NCBI RefSeq assembly: GCF_028502605.1
Contig: NC_079232.1
Span: 5,828,001-5,892,000 of the forward strand
Reading direction: 5' to 3'
Source of the DNA: Trichoderma breve
Taxonomy: Eukaryota; Ascomycota; Sordariomycetes; Hypocreales; Hypocreaceae
DNA: 64,000 nucleotides
The translations under genes and the position numbers were made by a program. A model generated the notes under the pieces. The model did no database searches, had not been told where the DNA came from, and saw nothing but the letters and a program-made list of their open reading frames with translations. Positions 23,032 to 33,869 of the stretch are shown here, one piece after another; within the stretch, counting starts at the first letter, position 1, and each line of letters begins with the position of its first letter.

Positions 23032-26000
23032 TGTTGAGAAACGTTAATTTGTCTCCCTCGGCTGCCGCGCCTATGCTGGGAACAGTCATGCTTTGATCTA
23101 CAAAAGCCGGCGTCTTTCTTGTTCTTGTTCTTATTCTTGTTCTTCTTCATGTCTTACTTGCCGCTTTTTTCTTCATCCTCTTCTTCACCCTCTTCCTCTT
23201 CCTCCTCTTTCTTCTTGTTTTCTTCTTCCCCTTTCTTCATTGTCCTTGGCACAGGAGCGATGGGATTGTGCCGTACATGAATAACAAGGGACGGTGATGA
23301 TACGAACTGTATAAGCATGCTACCCACATCATGTTATGTGCGAGCGAGGTGTCATGGCGTCTGTCTGGTTTGGTTTATGGTTTCGAGTGTCATTTTGGCC
23401 TATTGGTTTACTTTTGCAAAGAGGGCTGGGCGTGTGCCCGGGTGTTTTAGCATGTTTGGTCTTATTTTTGGACGGGCGAATAGATATTGAGACCCAAGAT
23501 CTGCGGATGGTAATCAAGAATGGGCGGCCGGGACAGATGCGACCTATGTGGCATTGCTCGCATGCCAGAGACAGTTGGTCATAAAGCTGCCATCTGCTGG
23601 GGGCTAGGAAAGGAAACATGATTATGATAGCTACCTAGCACGAGCTGAAAAGACTGGATGTAATTTTTGGAAACATTGTTTTGGCCACCGGCGATTTCTT
23701 ACTGATTTCTTGGGTTGATTTGCAACATGATTCGCTTTGCACATGTCGCGTATAAAGTATATGCGAGGTATGGCATGTTACATTCATCATGGCACTTGCT
23801 AGCTGAGACGGATTATTCTATTCGTGAGCATCAGATGCCAGATATAGAGCATCATCGTCGAGGAACTTGTTACATCCTCTGGCCTTGTTCTCCGGCATCG
23901 TTGCTTGTCACACGGCACAGCCACGATGCCCTCTCCCGGGGCCATGCTTACACGAGAAATCTGCCAAGAGTTGCCCTTTTCTTCACCGTGTCTTACAAGT
24001 ATGTTTATACTACTAATATGATTGCTACTACCAGCAAAGTTTGCCACGGCTGTCAGTCGGCAAGCCGATGCTTGATCCCTTTCACAGCACGCACTTACAC
24101 AATCCCTGCAAAGACAAACCCGCTCCGTTCACCCCCCACCTCTATACGAGGCACGACAATGGCGAGTTGAGCAACTGCCATCTCGATGAAGATATTCGCT
24201 ACGGGTACGGGCAGAAATGCCGGGACTGAAAGCCATGGACGTACAATCTAGCGTGCGTCGATAGCGGCAGTGGCGGTATCTCGAGACGAGCCGTGGTGGA
24301 TTAGCGGCATCGCCGTCAAGGTTTGGCGGCAGCGGGTAAGCTAGGACGGGCTGGGATTGGATTTAAGGATATTACAGGCCCAGCTCGCATCTCCAATGTT
24401 TTTGCCATTGCAGGCAATGCTGATTGCTCCGGGAAGAAGGCAAACGGAGGAGCCGTTTTTTTGCTACTCCATACATGCACCTAGTAAGCACATGACTCAC
24501 AGCTTCAGAATACTGGGACTAACACGGGCTGCTTCCAGGAACGGTGACCGAAGAAGTGGGATCTGCCACTTGGAGGCGAGCTTCTGAAGCAACATGTCGG
24601 TTCTCGGAGTGTACAATACCGAGCTTCTGTTACTGCATCCGGAGTAGCATGTGCCTTCTAGATTATACCAACCCGCGAGTCTGGGGGATCGGAGCCGTGG
24701 TTTGCCAAAAAGAGTTGCATGTGATGGTATACTAATAACACATCTTTTTTAGTGGCCCGAAGGATCGACAAACTCGATAGCTTCAAGAAGCACCAACAGC
24801 CATCGGTGTCAGGAGCAGAATAGCCCACTGAGGAAAATGCTCTCTTGCCACTCGTTCGAACCAATCCACCGTTCAAGACGGAGGTTTCCTGGCAGCTTCC
24901 GATTTTAATGTGACTTATAGACCGGGCTCGGAGGATTTCTGCGTGGAGACGGCGATGCAAGCTGCAGGTATGTCCCCGAACAGAAGGAGGCAGAAATCCA
25001 TATGCCGGCCGGGGCCCCGAATTGTGACGAAAATTGCTGTCAAAGCAGAATCAGTTTTGGGGGCCATATCCGCTGGTCTGCCTTGTAAGCGGGACATCAG
25101 ACCGACTTTGTGGGATTTCCTAGATGGGATGAGACAGCCGCGAGTGGGTGCAGAATTTTTTTTTCAAACCCTCGCTTGCTTCACCTCTGTTGTCAGACGC
25201 GGAAGAGCCTACCAGTATAGGTAACTCGCTTTCGATGAAGCCGAGATCTGAGTCCGCCGTAAGAGAGGCTGAGACTCAGCTTAGTGACTCTGGAAGTCTG
25301 GCAAGCGCGAGCCTTCTTTTCCTGTTTACTTTTACTAACCTCTTTTTGCCCTTTGCCCTGGCCTATTCTTTTGCGGGTACTGTATGGTGTGTTCCTATAG
25401 CAGTAATCTGTGCGTGGTTGGCGAAAAAGCCGTTTGCCTGATGTCCTCGTGACGATTGTTAAATTGCTCAAGAATAGCGGAAGCGGCCTCGGTATCCCGC
25501 GATGAGTTAGTATCTGCGCAATCTGAGACATGGCCAAGGGCAGAGACCGACTAGCCCATGACAACTTGCTACTTGGGACGGAATCGCTGTTGGCGATGGT
25601 GGTAGTAATAGTAGTCAGATTGTCTTTGGTCTCGAGACACGGGTTTCCTTTCTCGGATTAGACGAACAGGAAGCACTTGGAGAAGGGATGAGACTGACAA
25701 ATGACGGACCCAAATGAGAAACAGAGATCATCGTTGAAGCTTGCACGATGAAGTTTAGTTTCCGAAGCTCATGGCAAGCCAGTAGGAGATGGCTGCAGAA
25801 ATCGGTTGCCCAGGTTCCGAGAGAAGGTATTCGCATCAAAGAGCCATAAAGGACAGAACTACGAAGTAGAGGAAGAAGAACGGAAAGGATCAGAACATAC
25901 CGAGAGGGAAAAAAAGATCGACCCATCCTGGACGATTGGCGACCCGCAAGTGGCAGAGGTTGCTGAAGCTATATTTGAACCAATCTTGCCAAGGCAGTGC

Positions 26001-29000
26001 CAGATGGTGGTGGGTAGTAGGGATTAGACTTGTGCAAGCATCCAAAGTGAACCATGTCCCTGAAATTGCTCGAAAAGGGCATGGGCAAGGACTTTTGCTT
26101 GCCTTATCCTTCTGCCTTGTACTTACTGGGAGGTAGCCAAGGCAAATACTAACTTCGTACAAGTGAGATGAGGCAGGAGGTACGGGAAGCGAGTTGGGAG
26201 ATTTGGGCACATGGAAATTGAGACTGAGGGCAGGAAGCGAACTGGCAGTTGTTCGATTCTTTTCTCTTTCAACCAACTCCTACCATACCGGCATTCTGTA
26301 ATTTCTGCGGCACTGCCTTATGAACACTCTCTACCTACGACAACATCTAGTCTTTATCTTTCACCTGTCACCTGACAGCTCTCCTGCGGTTCTTTCTTTT
26401 CTCTCCCTTCGTCTCGACGGTCTTGGCATTCATGTGATATGAAACGCTGACAGGTTTGTTGCATACAGACATGAAGACATACCGGGAGCCTGCAAAGCTG
26501 ATCGCGGACTAGCTGGCCCGCCACGCGCGAGATGATGCAACGGACCGGCCTCGTTTTTGACAGCTTACAGGCACTCGTGCTAGACAGAAGGACCCTGGCT
26601 CAGCTTGCTTGTTTGGGTGCCCGAGCCGCTAAAACACGCGGGCGGAAACGAACGAGGATGGAGGATAGATGCACCAGCAACTGGGTAGCTGTATCTCTAC
26701 TCTATCTGCAGCCGCGGAGATGATGCCGCTAGTGGACGAAATGCCTGGCCAGGAACCCATGGAACGAGGCATCGCATGATGCTCAATTTACAGGCATTAC
26801 AGGTACCATTGCAAGCACTCGCACCCGCGCCGCACTTTCATCTCATCACCTGGACTTGTCGTCAAGCACTCAACACCCAATGAGCTCGTTGGCGCGCCTC
26901 TTGGACCCCATCTATTGTCTTGCTTTCGAAATTAGCACGGTCCTCGGGCTCCGTCGTTGCGGGTTGGGTTGACGGACGGCATCAAGGATTACTACCCCAG
27001 CAACCTGGTTGGTGCTGGATTCGTAGCTCATAGCCATCATACCCAGAAGAAGCTTGTTTTTGCCACTGACGGACTGACAAGCACAAGCTCCAGATGTCCG
27101 TGTTTCGTTTCCGATACTGTTTGCTCTCCCTCTGGGCGCCGTCACAAACGACTCATACTTTGATTGTCTTGTCTCGTGTCAGGGCTCAATCCACATGCCG
27201 GAATCCCGCCGCTTGCTCTCTCCATGATGTCCAGCAACTGACAAGTTTACGCGAGCCCATCAAGCCGCTCTGTGCAACCCGAGGCCTTTCGGATCACCAC
27301 TGCCGGGACCCAAGTTGAAGCTGAAGCTGGAACTGGCACCACCCACTGTGTCTCGTGCAAATTCATACTCATATGCGTCTTGATTCCGGGGCCGTGGCGC
27401 GCCATCCGGGGGCCAGTTGAACCGCCCGATGCCACCATGTCTGGTTGCGTGCCTCCAATTTTCTGCTTCCCTTTTCCTTTCTTTTGCCGGCAAAGTCATG
27501 GCTCCCTGCCTGCGCCGACCGAACTTACACACCACTCTGAGACATGCCCTGCGTCCCATTGGCTCTTCCCGTGTACGCCCTGTTTGCTTAGCTTGACATT
27601 CTCTCAAGACATGACATGGTCCGTGTATCTGCCAAAAAGTGTCTGGCAAGGTAGGCACAGGTTGATGCCTTGGGCTAGCATTGCGCATAGCGTGAGGGTT
27701 TTTTCTCCCATCCTATTTGCTATGATGCTCTGCTCTTTTGCTTGAATTGGATTTTACTTGGTGACTAGGATCCCCCTGCTCTGGTGCGTCCCAAATCCTT
27801 GGACGGCGGACCCGACAGGAACAGTTCAATTTTTGAAAGGGGATCCTCATTTTCAGTGCCCCTGCTTGGTCCTGAGAATGCTTTCGATTGGGCACCAAAA
27901 ACGGAAAAAAGAGAGGAGTCATCTTGTAAGAGAGCTAGTACTCACTTCCAAGGCTACTCAGTACTCTCCTATTGCCTTCTCTTGTGTCTTTTGTATGCAG
28001 CACTCGTGTATCTTTCTCTATTGTCTCCCTTGCAATACTATGCTTTAGCTTTTTTTATTCTTCCTCCTCATTCTCCCTTGCTTGCTCATCTGCTGAGTAG
28101 CCAAGCGGTAATACTTACGATCCATGGTATTAGTCCGCCCGCTTTCGCCCGCCCTTGTTTCTCTCATTACACACACCCTCCTCCTTCTCTTCCGTCATAA
28201 AATGGTGCTGTTACATTGCTGCAACCCCCCGGCTCAGTCCGTCCGGTACTCGCTCGTACTAACACAAACTTAGAACTCGACTCCAGCCCGCTCTTCGAGT
28301 CCTCGGCACTAGTCCTGGTGTTCAAGTACCCTCAAGGCTGAAGGCTGATCAAAGTGCATGGATGTAGTACGAGTATGCCATGCATGTTGTAGATATATAT
28401 TGCCCATGCTTCCTAGCCCAAACCATGCTTGCCCTATCCTGCCTGCTAATCTAAACTACTAGCACCCCCATGCAAGTTGTGGCATCATTTTACATGTTGA
28501 ATCTCTGAGCGCTTGCTGTCGCAAAGGAGAAAGACGTGTTTGGTCACCTGTCACTTATTGTCATTATCACCGCTTCTGTCCCTCTCCCCCCTGCCTCCAA
28601 TTTCTCACGCAAGATTGAAATAAGCCAGAACGTGTGAAAGGAAAGAGAACTCAATCAAAGGACAGCCTACTTGAGGTGATTCAAGGTGTTCAAGCTTCAA
28701 GCCATACAAGTACCTAGGCAGACATACAAACATACAAGCAGTCAGTCAGTCAGTCAACAAAAGAGTATACGATACTTATCACCCGCCTCTTTGAGTTGAC
28801 GGGCATTCCTTGGTACTTCCAGCACCTGATTATACTCTTCTGCATCCTTTTTAAGTCACTCCGAGATCCCTCGTCTCTACAAGGTACGGAGTATTATTTC
28901 CTATCCCGACACCTACATGCGCCTCCCCCCATATCACATATATATTCTATATATACCCACGCGGATATATTTCCCTACCTAGCCTTTACTTCGCATCTAC

Positions 29001-30934
29001 CTACATATGTTGGCGGAGATATGTCTGTATACGCTCTACATCTATGATCCTTTATTGCCCTAACCAACCAAGATTTCTCACTCCAACCAACAGACGATTG
29101 AAACGACTCGACGGATTCGATACGCAGCGATACGATACGGCACGGCACGGCACGACTCTCCATTCAAACCCCCCAGACTTTCTTTACACACCCCGCACTG
29201 TTTTACATCATACGCACCAAAACGCCGCCATCCCTAAGACAATTTTTTCATTCTTTCTTTTTCTCGGCGCCCTACTGCAACTTTGTCTCTCTCCCTCCTC
29301 TTAGCTCAGTCTATCTTGCAGGGCGCTTTTCTAGGGTGCTGCGTGTTGAGCTTGGCATCTGATCATTTATCCAGCTGCCATCGGACCCGATCACGACTTA
29401 GATCGTTCCTTTTTCTCCCACCTCGTCCTCTTCGTGCTGCGAGACTGTTTCAGGCCATTGCCACTCGCATCACTGATCCTCACTACCAGCATCTCTTCTT
29501 CTCACATCTTCCCCTCCTCCCCCGCCTCTCTATTTATTTTGTTTTATATTTTACACTTGTTTTTCTTTTTCTTTTTTAAAAGCTTTTCTTTTTCACCATT
29601 GTTACTACTAGGTGGTTAGTGGGCTAGCACCTTCCCACCTATACTAGCCGTTGCCCGCAGTAGCTTCCGTACTTGTGCTCTGCTATATTTTCTCGTCGCT
29701 ACTGCTCTGCACCTGCCCATATACAAAAGCGAAGAGAAGCCCTTGTCCCTTCCTTTGCTGCCCAAATCCGATCAACACCCCCCTTTTCTCAAGCCAAGCT
29801 TGCTCTCTTTTCCTCCTCCTCTTTTCAACCTCCCCTTTTGAAAAAATATCGTCAAATCCTCATCACCTCTGTCTCGCATCCTGATTGCGGCCACCTCTGC
29901 GAAGTCACAGTATCGTTCCAATCAGCATTGTCTATTTTTTCATCCTCCTCACAACCTTCATCTGCATCTGCTTGACCCAACCAACCGCATCCTACCGCCA
30001 CGACGCTATTCTCCTTCCAGCTACTTTTTCTACCCCCAAAGGCACACACGAGCTGCTATCAATCAATACCCTTGCCAACATTCAAAGTAGGTACTTTTGT
30101 CATAATTATTTCTTTTATTTATTTCTTTTTTCTCCCATCCTGATACGGCCACCGCTTCTTTCATCCTTGTCTCAACCCGTTCCAAGGGGAGAATCAGAAA
30201 CGAGAAAAAGAAAGAAAAAAACAAACAAACGGACAGATCGTTGTGATAGGGCAAGAAAAGGAAAAAGAGAGAGAGAGAAAACAGCATCCCATCCAGCTCG
30301 CGGCTACTTCTGCTCTTGTTCTCTCAATCTTCGCTTAAGACCCCCCCGCCCTGCAAAGCCGTTTTTAGTGCTGCAACTCGACATTCCCAGACTAGCAGCA
30401 GCCAAATCAAGTCGAACGGCCGATATCCTCACAATCCCCGTCGTTTTGCAATATAACCGCCATTCACCGCCCCCACGACGGTTCAATTTTTCCGGCTCGT
30501 CTTGAGAGAGTGACATTATCTGATTGATTACTCACCCTGGCGATTGCAACACGACGTCTTGTCTGGCCTTTTTTTTTCTCCCTCTCCTGTGCCCATTGCC
30601 TTTGACCTATCGCGGCATTCCCTCATAACTCGCTTTGCTCTCGCCGTCTGACCGTCGTCCAGCGTTTCAATTGGCCAGCTTTTTATACCCCGGAACTTGC
30701 AGCGTCTGCGGCTACGCGAGACGAACAGTCCCGAAATTTGTCTCAGTGGCGGCTTCGTGTTTCACAGCGCATCGCCGGCTCGGCCCTCGAGGCTTTATAT
30801 AGCCCTGTGCACCATCAAACCCGCTCCTCGTTGGACTTGAAAAGCACTGCCGGCTGGTTACACTGCTTTTGTCTCGCCTCTTGTTATAAGTCTCAACCCT
30901 TTAGCCTGCATTGCGCCATATATCACCGTTTGCC
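23032..30934. other. Gene-free region of 7.9 kb upstream of RSR1
   Basis: No supported protein gene on either strand; the open frames are short and overlap in several frames. The part from about 29200 to 30930 is strongly pyrimidine-rich and probably includes the RSR1 promoter and a long 5' leader, possibly with leader introns. A TACGAGTA motif lies at 28368-28375, a TACGGAGTA at 28885-28893, and TATA-like sequence (ATATATATTCTATATATA) near 28937. A TGACTCA site of the Gcn4/Cpc1 type is near 24492. Short simple repeats occur at 28741-28756 (GTCA) and 29136-29156 (CACGG). Non-coding transcripts cannot be excluded. Confidence 0.5.
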
Positions 30935-32114
30935 ATGGCGCCGCGAAGTCCCTACTCGTCGAGGTAAGGCAGTAACCCTGCGACATCCAATTGACCTTGG
31001 TCGATATCGGATGATACTCTCCTCTCCTCTTCATGTCCGTCTCAAACGTTCTCTGTCTAACCGCATCGGTTTTCATCTCATAGCCGTGAGCTCCATGTGG
31101 TTGTTCTTGGCGCAGGTTTGTCACGCCTCAAACTCCCATGCCGGACGTGCCACATCGCTAACCGTCTTGCTTAGGTGGCGTCGGCAAAAGTTGCCTGACT
31201 GGTAAGTCTTGTCATCGCCTATCCCAGCCACAATTTTCAATGCATTTCCTAACAGCAGAGCAGCCCAGTTTGTCCACAATGAATGGATCGAAAGTTACGA
31301 TCCTACCATTGAAGACTCGTACCGCACTCAGGTCCAGGTCGATGTAAGTTTTCCATGTCCCTTGAATCATTCTTGCATGCGCATCGTTGCCAAGTTTCTA
31401 ACACTGTGTTTCCGCTCTCTAGGGCCGACAAGTAATTCTGGAGATGTAAGCCTTCTGACCGCTCTCTAACCATTGCCACATGCCTTGATTGTTGTTGGAC
31501 AGTTTCTAATATCAAGATGACAGCCTCGACACAGCTGGCACCGAACAGTTTGGTATGTTCTCCTTTGTCGTTTCTTGTTCACCCAGTAGGGCATTTTCCA
31601 AACTAACGCGCGATTAGTGGCCATGAGAGATCTGTACATGAAGACCGGCCAAGGTTTCCTGCTCGTTTTCAGCATCACATCAGCCTCGTCACTTAACGAG
31701 CTGGAGGGGCTTAGGGAAGAAATCCTTCGCATCAAAGATGACGACAATGTTCCTATGGTTATTGTCGGGAACAAGGCCGACCTGGAGGAAGGGAGAGCCA
31801 TCCCCCGCGCCAAGGGCTTCGCAATCTCACAGAAATGGGGAGCTCCGTATTATGAAGCCAGTGCCAGAACTCGAAGTAAGTGTATTTCCGCTACACCCCG
31901 TTCAGGGCCCCAATCCATCGCTCTCACTAACCGTAGCCAAGCAAACGTTGATGAAGTCTTCATCGATCTCTGCCGACAGATGCTCCGCAAAGAAGATGAT
32001 ACGACTGATCCCGATGACAGTTCAAGGATAGATGCGCTCAAGGCATCCAACAACAAGCGCAGGCGACGCTCCAAGTTTCGTGATAGCACCCATCCGCGAT
32101 GCGTCATATTGTAA
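30935..32114 (+). CDS. RSR1: Rsr1/Bud1-type Ras-family small GTPase
   Basis: Eight exons (30935-30963, 31084-31115, 31175-31201, 31264-31343, 31423-31445, 31524-31552, 31618-31875, 31942-32114) give 216 residues. Rap/Rsr1 GTPases mark sites of polarised growth at the plasma membrane. Visible motifs: P-loop GAGGVGKS (19-26), switch I YDPTIEDSY (41-49), DTAGTE (66-71), NKAD (125-128) and ASA (154-156). A polybasic stretch KRRRRSK is followed by the C-terminal CaaX box CVIL, whose final Leu favours geranylgeranylation. Position 13 of classical Ras numbering is Gly and the DTAGTE Thr replaces the Ras Gln61, as in Rap proteins. Exon 4 could start at 31262 instead, adding one Ala. The last acceptor is a non-consensus AAG, chosen because it alone pairs with the consensus donor to keep the conserved frame. 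Confidence 0.92.
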
Positions 32115-32278
32115 TCGGCTCATCCCCTATTTGACAACTGAAAACGCCCATGTGGGCTACGGCAAAGGGCACACGGAAAAGTTGCCAACGAGAACAAACA
32201 GTGGAGGAACCCCTTTCATCACATGGACCGCATGTATATACCCGGGTATTTGATTGTGTTTGCTATTGAGCAAAGCGG

Positions 32279-32280
<2 letters not shown>

Positions 32281-32314
<34 letters not shown>
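32281..32314. repeat. Poly(T) tract, 34 bases
   Basis: An uninterrupted run of T about 170 bases downstream of the RSR1 stop codon. Confidence 0.9.
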
Positions 32315-33076
32315 CACGCATGGCAGAGCGCTTCACCCTCACATGGTTTTGTCCAAAGCCTCTCGACGACTAGCCCTATGTATACGACGAAAAGGCTCTT
32401 GTGACCTAGATTCGAGCCCAAACACATTCGGAAGACAACAAATCGATTCGTTCCTCTTCGCGGCGAAGACTTTGCAAGGCCGCCATCACCTTACTGTAAC
32501 TTCTTCACCTCGGAACAAGCTGAGACTAGATGTGTGCTCGACTTTCTTTCTTTTTTCGTTTTCATCTCCTCAATACTAGAAGAATGGGTGGTAATTCCTG
32601 GGGAGGCGGGGGGACATGGTACAAGACATCGACGGCGTTATTAGACTTGGACGGGCAAGACTTGGAACAGATGTTGAGATAATAGAAGCACGCATACTCA
32701 CTCACGTGGCGCGGGATGGACATCAAAGAAGGAGTATACAAGAAGGAAGGGTTGGGGTGACAAGCTGTAGCAATTCCATTTACTCCTTACCCGCAAACAA
32801 CAAGGCTTCGAGGTGCTTCTTCAAGATGATTGTTTCCCACCAAATTTGGCATGCATTTCCCCGTCAGACAGACAGTCTGTAGCAAGGACCATCCTTGTGA
32901 CTGCTTAGGAAGCCTCTCTTAAAAAGAGTGCTATGAAGTCGTTGTTCTCGGGCGAAATGATGGAAGAGCGATGGAGGTTGATAACTATGAACGAATAGAC
33001 ACGAAGACAAGCACTAGATAGAAAGAAGACAGACAGCAAAGGAAAGAAAGAGTAAACCGAATAGACAGAATTACAC

Positions 33077-33088
33077 AAAAAAAAAAAG
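33077..33088 (-). terminator. Likely Pol III terminator of tRNA-Pro
   Basis: Read on the minus strand this is a run of about a dozen T residues roughly 25 bases after the tRNA 3' end. Oligo(T) is the standard RNA polymerase III stop signal. Confidence 0.6.
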
Positions 33089-33111
33089 AGGTAAGAGAGG
33101 GAAAAAGAAAG

Positions 33112-33201
33112 GGTCTGGCCGGGGATTGAACCCGGGACCTCTCGCAAGCAAAGCTGTAGGGTTTACCCTAAGCGAGAATCATACCACTAGACCACCAGAC
33201 C
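33112..33201 (-). tRNA. tRNA-Pro (AGG), intron-containing
   Basis: Read on the minus strand, GGTCTGG at the 5' end pairs with CCAGACC at the 3' end. The D arm includes GGTCTAGTGGTAT (A box), and the T arm is CCCGGGTTCAATCCCCGG-like with a GGTTCAATCC B box. The anticodon stem CTCGC/GCGAG closes a TTAGGGT loop with anticodon AGG at 33169-33167, read as IGG after deamination. A 19-nt intron (33165-33147) follows the purine 3' of the anticodon, the standard position for eukaryotic tRNA introns removed by the Sen endonuclease. The mature length is 71 nt before CCA addition. The surrounding sequence matches the usual eukaryotic tRNA-Pro pattern. Confidence 0.95.
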
Positions 33202-33840
33202 GAAGATGTTCTTCTTGATGAAATGGAGTGAAATATTTAGCATCATATGCTATAGCATTACACGCCTGGACTGCAAATATGAAATCGACTTACAGACGAT
33301 CAAGGCATTTCGATCATTCTTGTCTCTCTGATTCGACTTCACGGTCGGGTTGCAGATGGAGTGTTTGTGATTACTTGCCCAACGGGATCCACAATGCCCC
33401 AATTCATGCAACAGGCGAATACACTTGACAATTACGTGTCGAATATCCAAGACATCGATCGGCCTGAGTGGCCCAACCATTCTTCGAGACATCACCGCGC
33501 TGATCGCCTGGGTCCCGGAGTACAGCCATGAGTAGTGCTCATATGGCGTGCTCGACAAGGTTCGAACGATGAATGAAGATAACATGTCCGATGTCAGCCG
33601 TATCTATCCCTCGTGTGTGAGGAGATATGGTTGGCAAATAGTGCTTGAGGTTTCTTCGTATACCTCGGGTGTGTTGGAAGACATCTTGGAGTGCCCGGTG
33701 GACAGCTAACTGTTTGCATCTTGGGCTTATCCTGCGTATCCAGTAACAGTGCTTGAATGTGACTATCGCGAGGGACTTGCATGGTGATAGATCACCTCTG
33801 GAAGGAATGAAGCGGAGATCATAAGCTAGCCAAGCATGTG

Positions 33841-33869
33841 TTTTTTTTTTTTTTTTTTTTTTTTTTTTT
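33841..33869. repeat. Poly(T) tract, 29 bases
   Basis: An uninterrupted T run about 640 bases upstream of the minus-strand tRNA. Confidence 0.9.

Larger units (their letters stand above)
32115..33111. other. Intergenic region RSR1 to tRNA-Pro
   Basis: The RSR1 3' region; no gene seen. It contains a 34-base poly(T) run at 32281-32314. A run of about 12 A on + near 33077-33088 lies just past the 3' end of the minus-strand tRNA and reads as T on the tRNA strand, a plausible RNA polymerase III terminator. Confidence 0.6.

Noticed and set aside
24840..24865. B-box-like GGTTCGAAC on the minus strand
   Set aside because: No matching A box, anticodon arm or acceptor stem; not a tRNA.
28741..28756. 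Regularly spaced GTCA units suggesting a CRISPR-like or regulatory array
   Set aside because: A simple tetranucleotide repeat without spacers; CRISPR arrays are not expected in a fungal nuclear genome.
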